Source of the DNA: Paenibacillus borealis
GTDB taxonomy: Bacteria > Bacillota > Bacilli > Paenibacillales > Paenibacillaceae
NCBI RefSeq assembly: GCF_000758665.1
Contig: NZ_CP009285.1
Coordinates: forward strand, 7,440,001-7,504,000
Reading direction: 5' to 3'
DNA: 64,000 bases
In this document: piece by piece, positions 32,683 to 41,165 of the stretch
Layout of the letters: every line of letters starts with the position of its first letter
How positions within the stretch are numbered: position 1 is the first letter of the stretch
The notes under the pieces: model-generated
Database searches by the model: none
Seen by the model: the letters and a program-made list of their open reading frames with translations, nothing else
What the model was told of the DNA's origin: nothing
Made by a program: the position numbers and the translations under genes

Positions 32683-34179
32683 CTAATTAGACTCTCGTTT
32701 CTTTGTATTCAAGCTCAAGCCAATTGTTTTAGTTAAATTGATATTTTTAAGTTTTTGACTAAAATACTTATTTATAAAGCTAAGAGAGTAACCAAAAAAT
32801 ATAATTAGCACAGGCATAATGAAATATCTATATCTTGTCTGTATCTCGATAAATAGGTGAATAGTTAAATACCCTAATACAAGTAACAAAATAAATATAT
32901 ATTTATTATTTTCTCTACGACTGAACATCAAACAGATAATAGAAATAAATGAAAAAATATAAATTAATAAATAAACTACCTGCGAACTAACAATAAGTGA
33001 AGCCGATAATTGAGGCTTCCCTGATTCACTAAGACTCCAATAAATCGAGGTGTCACTTTCTCCCCACATATTCCCGATTTTATTTATCAACAATCCAGGG
33101 ATTTTTTCGGTTTCATTCAATCTATTTATTACTATCTTTTTTTCAAACTCATCACGTTCTCTTCCAAGCGGATACTTAATAACTTCTTCATAGTCCGAGT
33201 TCGAATATGAACCAGTTGTTTCATAATTCATACCAAGCACAAATTTCCACATAGGCTCGTGATTAGTCAAATGCGAATTTGAAAATCCTGCTCCAATTGC
33301 TATATAACTAGTTATATAAAACACGCTATAGAAGCTAATTATGAATATAAATATTAACTTTGAAAGATAAATAAATGAATTTTTTTTCATTAAATATAAA
33401 TAGATCAACACATATAGAATAACGGCTATAATCACCAACGCGCCAATTGGACGAATAAGATTTCCTAAGCTAATTAATGCTGCTGATATTATAAAGGTTT
33501 TATAATTTAACTTATTATTCCTAATAAGCAAATAAAATCCAAAATAAAACAAAAAAGAAGATAAATGATCATTAGTTAAAACAGAGCTCAATACTATATT
33601 AGGAATAAATAAGGCATATGTTAAACTAGAAATTCTTGCAGTAAATTCATTAAAAATAATTTTCGCAATTTTGTATATCAGTACACATATCCCTGTAGAA
33701 AACACAACATTAAGAAGCTTCAACACTATGTCATAGTTGCCAAACAACTTCATAATAGCGGCTTGATACATTGTAAAACCAAGTTGATACGTCCAACTTT
33801 GGAAATATGGGTACGAAAGATAAGACATATCGCCTTTAGATAATTTCAAAGCAGAGTCATACAAAAGGGAATAATCAGATATTTGTTTTGAATCTATTGT
33901 AAATATCCACATCCATCTGATTGTGAAACTCAACATAATAATAATTAATATAAACTGTTTAGATTCGGGATAATATTTTTTTGAAATAAATGAAATAATA
34001 TATACAATTGGGACAAACAAAAAAGAAAGATAGTAAGTACCAGTGTGGCTTGTTGCATACGGAGTAGTTGCTCTTAATGTAAAATAAACAATAAAGGAAA
34101 TAAAGACCAACGCTATAAATAATAATATTTGCTTTAATACTACACCAATTTTTAAATTACGTAGATCAGAAGAGTCCAT
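32683..34179 (-). CDS. Multi-pass membrane glycosyltransferase (GT39/ArnT-like)
   Basis: 498 residues with roughly 11-12 hydrophobic helices. The first outer loop carries SDYSLLYDSALKLSKGD followed by YFQSWTYQLGF, reminiscent of the acidic loop of the PMT/ArnT (GT-C) families that take sugar from polyprenyl-phosphate outside the membrane. About 50 bp upstream of the DPM1-like gene in transcription order. AT-rich. Assignment to GT-C is by topology and loop pattern only; a flippase or polymerase is less likely but possible. Confidence 0.7.
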   Translation of the reverse strand: MDSSDLRNLKIGVVLKQILLFIALVFISFIVYFTLRATTPYATSHTGTYYLSFLFVPIVYIISFISKKYYPESKQFILIIIMLSFTIRWMWIFTIDSKQISDYSLLYDSALKLSKGDMSYLSYPYFQSWTYQLGFTMYQAAIMKLFGNYDIVLKLLNVVFSTGICVLIYKIAKIIFNEFTARISSLTYALFIPNIVLSSVLTNDHLSSFLFYFGFYLLIRNNKLNYKTFIISAALISLGNLIRPIGALVIIAVILYVLIYLYLMKKNSFIYLSKLIFIFIISFYSVFYITSYIAIGAGFSNSHLTNHEPMWKFVLGMNYETTGSYSNSDYEEVIKYPLGRERDEFEKKIVINRLNETEKIPGLLINKIGNMWGESDTSIYWSLSESGKPQLSASLIVSSQVVYLLIYIFSFISIICLMFSRRENNKYIFILLLVLGYLTIHLFIEIQTRYRYFIMPVLIIFFGYSLSFINKYFSQKLKNINLTKTIGLSLNTKKRESN

Positions 34180-34204
34180 ATTCTACCTACTTTCATAAAA
34201 TTAA

Positions 34205-35311
34205 TTACTCCTCCAATTTTAAAGCTAAAATGATTACCTTTTTTATTTCATTAATCCTTTCATTCCATGTATTTTCTTTCAAGTATTCAAATGACTCTTT
34301 AGTTTCGTGTGGTCCTTTCATCACTTTATTTATTTCTTCTAAAATTTCATCCTTGTCTTCATAAAGATATACATACTCTTCAAACTTCTTTACTTCTGGG
34401 TACCTTATACAGAATACAGGTTTGTTAAACAAAATATATTCATACATCTTGACTGGATCAACAGCCTCTATCAACCTATTTACAATAAAAGGCATTATAA
34501 ATGCATCAACATCTTTTATATAAGAAGCTAGAGAATCATGGCTAACTGCACCTACATAAATAATCCGTGGATGCGTAATCTTTTTCACGGTGCTAGGGCC
34601 TATAAGTTTAAATTCAATTTTTTCATTTTTAGAAAGAATATACTTAAGTAAATCAAAGTCAAACCAATCACTTATTGTGCCAATATATCCAATTACATAA
34701 TTTCTATTTTTATTATATGTAGTGTGAATATTGAGGTAATCATCTCTTTTACTTAACCATTTTTGACTAAGTGCGTTATTGATTACATATACTTCTTTTG
34801 TATTAATAATATTTTCATAACGGCTTTGAAGACGATCTTTTAATGTACTTGATGAGGTAATAATAATAGCCGACTTGTTAACCAATTCTTCTTCCAATTG
34901 CTTGTGCTTATAGATGTCTTTCTGATGTTCAAAAAACTCTAGATAATCATCCATACAGTCATAAATAACCTTACAATTATTTATATTATCAGCATCAATG
35001 AAGTCTAATATAATGGGTGAAGTCACCCAAATTAAATCATACGAAGAAAAGTCGATGTCTAAAATTTTCTGATTCAATCTATCTTGGACTATTTTCAACC
35101 ACTTATTCCTTCCAGAATAAGGAAGTTTCATTAATTTTAACACGTTTAAGTTTTTACTAACTTTTTGCTTTTTATATCTGCTACTATTTGCAACTTGTTT
35201 TATATATATCAGATCTAACTCATAGACCTCTGATAATTTTTCGGCAATAAAGTGAGGTCTCTGTTTTGCCCAATTCCAATCTATATGCATTAAATATGCA
35301 ATCTTAACCAT
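34205..35311 (-). CDS. Glycosyltransferase, GT4/TuaH-like
   Basis: 368 residues from the ATG at 35311 (weak GAGTGG site; a GTG four codons earlier is possible). N-terminus with WNWAKQRPHFIAEKLSE, a segment seen in TuaH-like glycosyltransferases, then VIYDCMDDYLEFFEHQ. The C-terminal Rossmann half has VIGYIGTISDWFDFDLL and YEYILFNKPVF. Strong similarity by eye to the C-terminal part of the 777-residue fusion protein (both have YDxMDDWxEF-like and VDPxKxYEYI motifs), so the two are probably paralogous domains. Overlaps the upstream gene by 8 bp. Confidence 0.82.
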   Translation of the reverse strand: MVKIAYLMHIDWNWAKQRPHFIAEKLSEVYELDLIYIKQVANSSRYKKQKVSKNLNVLKLMKLPYSGRNKWLKIVQDRLNQKILDIDFSSYDLIWVTSPIILDFIDADNINNCKVIYDCMDDYLEFFEHQKDIYKHKQLEEELVNKSAIIITSSSTLKDRLQSRYENIINTKEVYVINNALSQKWLSKRDDYLNIHTTYNKNRNYVIGYIGTISDWFDFDLLKYILSKNEKIEFKLIGPSTVKKITHPRIIYVGAVSHDSLASYIKDVDAFIMPFIVNRLIEAVDPVKMYEYILFNKPVFCIRYPEVKKFEEYVYLYEDKDEILEEINKVMKGPHETKESFEYLKENTWNERINEIKKVIILALKLEE

Positions 35312-36353
35312 ATTGCTTACCACTCATAAGATTATTCCAATCCTCTATGAATTGATTATATTGCAGTTTAGATTGGTGGTTTTTTAATGTTATTTGATAA
35401 TCATTATAGTGCCTATTAACTTCTGCTAACTTAGATACCGCTTCTTCTATATTTCCGATAGTGTATAAAAATTCATCATCACCTGAAACAAGCTCATTGT
35501 GAGCCACTATGTCTGATAATATCACTGGTATATCACTGCATATCGCTTCAGCAGCAGAAAGTCCAAAAGTTTCTTGCGTTGATGAAGATATAAATACCCC
35601 TCTATGATTTCTAACCATCTCAAAAATTTTATGAACATTTTCAAATGCAATAGGGGGCATAATAATAGTCCTCCCCCTAACTTGATATTTATCGAGTAAT
35701 GAAATTAAATCTAGTTCATGTTTAATAACATGACCAACTAGTACTAGAATCATGTCATCATCAATATTCTGCTTATATTGAGAAAAAATTTCGATAACCT
35801 CTTCTACATTCTTAAGTTTGTCCATTCTTCCCAAATAGAGCATCGGCTTTTTATTCCATATCCGTACGAAATGCTCACTTTTATTTGTAGGTGCAATTAC
35901 AGCATTAGAAATTTTGAAGACAATATCTGTATGGCTGTTAGTAACTTCTTTTATTAAAATATTTCTAAAATGATTGCTTGGAACAATGATACCAGCAATA
36001 TTCTGAGGTAATTTGCGAATATATGCTCGATTTTCTTTGTAAGCAGTATGGCATTCTATAAATACTTTCTCATTTAATTTAACCATGTCAAATATTTCAG
36101 GTGTATCAACTGAAAAAATAAAGTCGTACTTTTCTTCATCGATTGAGTCAACCACTTGAATAAAACTATCTAACTCATTCCTCTTAATATAATCTTTAAA
36201 TTGTGTCAACCCACCACTATCATACATAAAATAAATATCATATATAACGGGGCAATTGTATTCTTTAAACGCATGAGCTCTGTTTAGAAATACCCTTTCT
36301 ACCCCGCCCATTGTCGCCCATTTATATACATTAAGAATTCTTAGCTGTTTCAT
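35304..36353 (-). CDS. Family 4 glycosyltransferase
   Basis: 349 residues, ATG after GGAGAT. GT-B fold: RILNVYKWATMGGVERVF at the start, IIVPSNHFRN, LYLGRMDKLKNVEEVIEIF and the nucleotide-sugar motif SSSTQETFGLSAAEAI (E-x7-E). The start overlaps the end of the fusion protein gene by 23 bp. Cytoplasmic retaining enzyme; donor and acceptor unknown. Confidence 0.88.
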   Translation of the reverse strand: MKQLRILNVYKWATMGGVERVFLNRAHAFKEYNCPVIYDIYFMYDSGGLTQFKDYIKRNELDSFIQVVDSIDEEKYDFIFSVDTPEIFDMVKLNEKVFIECHTAYKENRAYIRKLPQNIAGIIVPSNHFRNILIKEVTNSHTDIVFKISNAVIAPTNKSEHFVRIWNKKPMLYLGRMDKLKNVEEVIEIFSQYKQNIDDDMILVLVGHVIKHELDLISLLDKYQVRGRTIIMPPIAFENVHKIFEMVRNHRGVFISSSTQETFGLSAAEAICSDIPVILSDIVAHNELVSGDDEFLYTIGNIEEAVSKLAEVNRHYNDYQITLKNHQSKLQYNQFIEDWNNLMSGKQYG

Positions 36354-38664
36354 AATGATATATCTCCGTGTTATAGATATTTTTGTATTCCATCATCTTT
36401 TTAAAACGTTGATCCCAAGAGGATTCATTCAGAAATGTTTCAACAACCAGATCATTATTTTCTATTGGATCCTTATATACTTTATAAATAAAATCAACTA
36501 TCGGGATTTCATCACTATATAATAATGTATTTGGAAACAACTCAAGATGTGGAATTCCCGTTACAACTACCTTTAATCCAAAATAAATATATTCATAAAT
36601 TTTTATTGGATCTACAGCTTCAGATAATTTACTTTTTTTAAAAGGTATCATCCCTATATCCCAATTTTGAATATACTTATATAAATTTTTCGGTTCAACT
36701 TTTCCAATATATTTAAAATTAGAGTATTTTTTGAGATTGTTGATCGTAGCTTCTTTAGCGCCGTATCCAATGATCTCAACAAAAATCTTCTCATTTTTAA
36801 GCATACTTTCCACCAATTGCCAATCGAACCATGACTCAGTCAGATGACCAAAATATCCGACCGTTATTTTATTAGAAGTATTATTTTTTCTGGAGATATA
36901 TTTATTGTTTTCTCCCAATAAGTCATCGTAATAGCCATTACCAATACATATAATATCAGTCCGCAAAAAACTAAACTTTTCCGATAGTGGAGGGGACACA
37001 GCTACAACACTATCCACATTGATAATCATTTCTTCCTCTAACTGTTTATTGTACCAAGCAGCTTGTCCTACTTTGTTGAACTCTTCCCAATCATCCATAA
37101 TGTCATATATAGTACTATACCCTAGTTCTTTAATACGATATAAAGCGGTATTCCATTGTTCCGAAGGTATGTTTAATATAGCTTTTCTGTTACTTATTTC
37201 ATTCATTAATTGCAGCTTCTCTATGTTTTCTGTAAACTCAAACAAAGGTATTTGGAAGACGTTTGGATACACTTCTTTAAATGCACCTGGGATTATTTCA
37301 TTTTTATTCCACTGCCATACAACAAATAAAACTGCTTTATTATCTTTAGATGAATATTTCGCCAAATTTATTGTTCTTTGATTGTATAATTCATCAAACT
37401 CAAAAGCTGAGGGAATAATAAAGAGGCCATTTATTTTATTTTCTTGATATTTTTCATTAATATTGCTATACAATGTCTCAATATTTTTATTCACTTTGTT
37501 TTGAGGTGTTGGTTTAGTGATTTTATGTTTAATTTGCCGACACAATGCATAAAAACCATGTCTTTTCCAAATCCGCAAACCTTTATAAACATGTTTTACA
37601 ATCGGCACATTATCCCTAATTTTGTAATATTTTCTAGATATTTTATATATATTTGAAGATTTAATCTCATTAATCTCAGTATCTAATCTATACTTTTCTG
37701 CTATCAACCATTTTTCTTGTTTATCGAAAAAATCCAACTTTTCTTTAGAGGCTAAATTTTGCGAAATAGAAGTATTCAATTCATTTTCTAGGCTATTCAC
37801 TTGTTCTATATATCTAATTTTTTCATCGTTAAGTTTATCTGTGTTAATTATATTAGTATGGATCAATGCTAATTGTTCTTTGTTTGTTTCTATTAAGTGA
37901 TTTAAATTAATTTCAAGTTTCTTGTTGTTCTCTTTTAAAGAAGTGTTTTCAAGTTGAATTCCTTTCAATTCTTTCTTTAAATCACTATAGTTATAAGTTA
38001 ATGAATTTATATAATCTTTTAAAGTTACATCTTTCTTTCTTTTCTGATTTTCTTGGTTTCTTTCATAAATCACCAAAAGTTGCTTTCCAGCCCAAAAAAT
38101 ATTTTCTTTTATTGAACAATCATATTCCTGAGCATAAACAACAGTAAAACCATTATATTCAACATTAAAATCCTTATAATCAAAAGTATGAAAATGCTCG
38201 CTGAATCTTTCATATTCTTGAAAGGGAATTAATACCACAGTGTATTGGGAAGATATTCTAAATAAATCCCTAATAATGTCAAATGGGTTAATGAAATGTT
38301 CTAAAGTATTAGATGAGAATACTACATCGAATTTCTTATCAATAGATTTAATATCTGCTTGGATGAATGTTTGTTCTGGATAATATTCTTTTGCTTTCCT
38401 TATAGCTGATTCAGAAAAATCAATACCTGTGAAATCGGTGTTAGGAAATAATTTGGAGAAGAAATTCGTGCAGTCTCCTTCTGCACAACCAACATCAGCA
38501 AACGTTACCCCCTCTGATAAAACGTTCTTAAACCAATCAGGAAGCATTTCAATAGCAATACCCCCAAAATATAGTGTTTGTTCTCTTCCTGAATAGGAAT
38601 CCCAATTCGTTTCAAATCTAGTATCCCAGTACTCTTTGCTATTCACTGTAAATTCATTTTCCAC
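36331..38664 (-). CDS. Methyltransferase-coiled coil-glycosyltransferase fusion
   Basis: 777 residues, GTG start with GAGGTG upstream, overlapping the wzt stop by 11 bp. Residues about 1-200 are a class I SAM methyltransferase (motif I FADVGCAEGDC near 55-65, VVFSSNTLEHF). About 205-350 is a long polar coiled coil (SLKENNKKLEINLNHL, EQVNSLENELN). From about 400 is a GT-B glycosyltransferase (YDIMDDWEEFNKV, VGYFGHLTESWFDW, VDPIKIYEYIYFG). Multi-domain enzymes of this type, such as WsaE of Geobacillus, extend and methyl-cap S-layer glycans; chain-length control by a coiled coil is known for WbdD. Function here is inferred from that layout. Confidence 0.85.
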   Translation of the reverse strand: MENEFTVNSKEYWDTRFETNWDSYSGREQTLYFGGIAIEMLPDWFKNVLSEGVTFADVGCAEGDCTNFFSKLFPNTDFTGIDFSESAIRKAKEYYPEQTFIQADIKSIDKKFDVVFSSNTLEHFINPFDIIRDLFRISSQYTVVLIPFQEYERFSEHFHTFDYKDFNVEYNGFTVVYAQEYDCSIKENIFWAGKQLLVIYERNQENQKRKKDVTLKDYINSLTYNYSDLKKELKGIQLENTSLKENNKKLEINLNHLIETNKEQLALIHTNIINTDKLNDEKIRYIEQVNSLENELNTSISQNLASKEKLDFFDKQEKWLIAEKYRLDTEINEIKSSNIYKISRKYYKIRDNVPIVKHVYKGLRIWKRHGFYALCRQIKHKITKPTPQNKVNKNIETLYSNINEKYQENKINGLFIIPSAFEFDELYNQRTINLAKYSSKDNKAVLFVVWQWNKNEIIPGAFKEVYPNVFQIPLFEFTENIEKLQLMNEISNRKAILNIPSEQWNTALYRIKELGYSTIYDIMDDWEEFNKVGQAAWYNKQLEEEMIINVDSVVAVSPPLSEKFSFLRTDIICIGNGYYDDLLGENNKYISRKNNTSNKITVGYFGHLTESWFDWQLVESMLKNEKIFVEIIGYGAKEATINNLKKYSNFKYIGKVEPKNLYKYIQNWDIGMIPFKKSKLSEAVDPIKIYEYIYFGLKVVVTGIPHLELFPNTLLYSDEIPIVDFIYKVYKDPIENNDLVVETFLNESSWDQRFKKMMEYKNIYNTEIYHYETAKNS

Positions 38665-39949
38665 TTGTTAGGTTCACCTCTTTATTCAACAATATACGAT
38701 AGGGTGTATGAACTACTCCAAAGAGTTGCTTTGTCGCAATCGATTTAAAGTATGCTACCCCTTCTATAAAATCATAATATTCTGGTTGTATTCCCTTACG
38801 ATTTTCCAGTGCAGCCACGAGAATATAATCGCCTTCTGTTAGATAATTAACAAATTCAAAGGTCAGTTCAATCTCATTAGATGTTGATTCAAATATAGTA
38901 TTTTTTTCATCATGAGTAGTAAACACAATTAAATCGAGTCCCATTGTATTTTTAATCGAGATGGCTGCACTGAAATGCAATAAATCAATATTTTCTGGCA
39001 AGGTAAATTTAAGAATGATCCTAACCGTCTCACCATGTTGAAACACTGTTGTGGATCTTCCCTTTTCGTTTATTAAAGCCACACTCTTTATTGAATTTTT
39101 GTGAGATCCCCACCGATTTATTGCATCGATTTTAATTTCACTAAACATTTCAGCAGGTTCCACATCTGACAAACCCTCTTCATCAAGTGCTTTAATATCA
39201 GGCTGTTCTGATTCTTCTGAATTCATAAATTCCATATATTCCGCTGTCACGCCCAGTGTATCACCAAAAGCAACTAACTTACCTTGATGCAACCACATAG
39301 CCTTATCACAAAATTTACGAATACTAGATACATCATGTCCTACAAACAGAATAGTAGTTCCTTTGGTTTTCATCTCTTCAAACTTCCTGAAGCATTTCGC
39401 TTGAAATTTCATATCTCCAACCGCTAGAGCTTCATCAACAATTAAAATATCTGGTTCAACATTAATTGCAACAGCAAAAGCTAATCTAGCGAACATTCCA
39501 CTCGAGTATGTTTTAACTGGCTGATTAATAAAATCACCAATATCTGCAAATGCCAAAATATCATTTAGTTTTTTGTTCATTTGTTCCTTATTCTTCCCTT
39601 GGATCGTACCATTTAAATATATATTTTCTAATCCGCTATACTCTTGATTAAAGCCTGCACCTAGTTCTAATATTGCTGAAACAGAACCTTGAATGTGAAC
39701 ACTACCTGTTGTCGGAGTAGAAACTTGTGCTAATATTTTCAATAAAGTCGATTTCCCCGATCCGTTCCTACCAATTATACCCACTGTTTCTCCTTTATTT
39801 ATTACCAATGAAATATTATTAAGTGCATGGAAATCTGATGAAAATTTTTTCTTAGTTATACTTAATGTTTCTTTCAATCTATCTCCAGGAGTATTATAAA
39901 CTCGATACACCTTAGAAAGTTGGTTGATTTTAATTATTGGGGTTGCCAT
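38654..39949 (-). CDS. wzt: ABC polysaccharide exporter ATPase (Wzt) with carbohydrate-binding tail
   Basis: 431 residues from the ATG at 39949, with AAAGGAG upstream. Nucleotide-binding domain with Walker A GRNGSGKST, signature YSSGMFARLAFAVA and Walker B ILIVDEALAVGD. An extra C-terminal domain (about 290-430, with VALINEKGRSTTVF and ISIKNTMGLDLIVFTT) matches the layout of the Wzt carbohydrate-binding domain that recognises the capped, non-reducing end of the glycan before export. This suits the upstream-transcribed order wzm-wzt-methyltransferase fusion: the methyl group may be the export signal. Confidence 0.93.
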   Translation of the reverse strand: MATPIIKINQLSKVYRVYNTPGDRLKETLSITKKKFSSDFHALNNISLVINKGETVGIIGRNGSGKSTLLKILAQVSTPTTGSVHIQGSVSAILELGAGFNQEYSGLENIYLNGTIQGKNKEQMNKKLNDILAFADIGDFINQPVKTYSSGMFARLAFAVAINVEPDILIVDEALAVGDMKFQAKCFRKFEEMKTKGTTILFVGHDVSSIRKFCDKAMWLHQGKLVAFGDTLGVTAEYMEFMNSEESEQPDIKALDEEGLSDVEPAEMFSEIKIDAINRWGSHKNSIKSVALINEKGRSTTVFQHGETVRIILKFTLPENIDLLHFSAAISIKNTMGLDLIVFTTHDEKNTIFESTSNEIELTFEFVNYLTEGDYILVAALENRKGIQPEYYDFIEGVAYFKSIATKQLFGVVHTPYRILLNKEVNLTSGK

Positions 39950-39965
39950 AATAGCTCCTTTCAAA

Positions 39966-40763
39966 TCAAAGCACATCTGAAAAATGGGGACTCAATTTTT
40001 TAAACAAACTAGCTCCAACTACCAAAAGAAATCCAGTGATTAACCAAAAATAAATGGTTAAGTTATAGTGATGCCAAAACCATATTTTATTAATCAATGA
40101 ATCTCGATAACCTTCCACAATGTAATACATAGGATTTAATTTAAATATCCAATGAAATTTAGTAGGAACTTGATTGAACGACCAAAATATTGGTGTAAGC
40201 CAAAAACCAAATTGCAATATAATATTCACCACTTGCCCAACATCTTTCAAAAAAACATTAAGTGCAGATACAACCCAAGATAGTCCAGTCAGAAAAAGAA
40301 ATAAAATAAATGAATAATAAAATATCTGAAACTGATATAAATCTATGGGTCTACCATAAAAGTAATAAATTATTAAACTCAACGCGATAAATACAATATG
40401 AACTATTAATGCCGACGCAATTTTAACAACAGGTAACAAGAACGTATTAAACGCTACTTTTTTTACTAAAAAACTATTTTGTTCAATTGAAGTGGTAGCT
40501 GACGCCAAACTTTCAGAAAAGAAAAACCATGGAACAATACCCGCTAAAAGCCATAAAATAAACGGTGCATTTTCAACAGGGTTATTTCTAAACCCAACTT
40601 GAAACACAAACCAATAAATTAGAATCAATAAAATCGGTTGAAAAAAACCCCAAAAGCTCCCTAACGTTGATCCAAGATACCTAGCTTTAAAGTCTTTTTT
40701 AGCAAGCTCTTTAACCATGTTTCTTTGTTTAATAATACTGAGGGTATAATTAAATAACGTCAT
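39966..40763 (-). CDS. wzm: ABC polysaccharide exporter permease (Wzm)
   Basis: 265 residues with about six membrane helices. ABC-2 motifs: LAKKDFKARYLGSTLGSFWGFFQP at the N-terminus (amphipathic segment), and KDVGQVVNIILQFGFWLTPIFWS plus LNPMYYIVEGYRDSL near the C-terminus. Known role: moves undecaprenyl-PP-linked glycan across the membrane together with Wzt. First gene of the long AT-rich minus-strand operon that runs down to the DPM1-like gene. Confidence 0.93.
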   Translation of the reverse strand: MTLFNYTLSIIKQRNMVKELAKKDFKARYLGSTLGSFWGFFQPILLILIYWFVFQVGFRNNPVENAPFILWLLAGIVPWFFFSESLASATTSIEQNSFLVKKVAFNTFLLPVVKIASALIVHIVFIALSLIIYYFYGRPIDLYQFQIFYYSFILFLFLTGLSWVVSALNVFLKDVGQVVNIILQFGFWLTPIFWSFNQVPTKFHWIFKLNPMYYIVEGYRDSLINKIWFWHHYNLTIYFWLITGFLLVVGASLFKKLSPHFSDVL

Positions 40764-41165
40764 AATAATTCTCCTTCTAAGTCACTATCTCAGATACATA
40801 TTAACAAGCTCGTAGCCCTTTACTCAAAAAACACCAAGAGTGCACGGCATAATTTAGTGTTATGAATAATTCCGATTTAATCCGTTGATAATCGTAAATA
40901 GGCTTTCAAATCAATAACTCAGATAACATTATTATCAAAAAAATCAATGAGAGTCATTTATTATTCTATCAATAATTAATCTGAACTTTTTAACAAGGTA
41001 AAAGAAGAACTAAAATTACCATCTAATACAGCAACATTTCATATGATCCCTCTCTTTAACGTCATCAGAAGTATATGTCTTTAATTTCAAAACGAATATA
41101 TACTGACTCTGAATATAATCATATGTTAAAATATCCTCGTACCTACAGGAAAAGGAGATCATAAC
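40764..41165. other. AT-rich divergent intergenic region
   Basis: 402 bp between wzm (minus) and the O-antigen-ligase-like gene (plus). It must hold both promoters. On the + strand a plausible one is CTGACT (41101-41106 region) with TAAAAT about 18 bp on; TATAAT also occurs near 41114. No operator repeat or RNA structure stands out. Confidence 0.35.
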
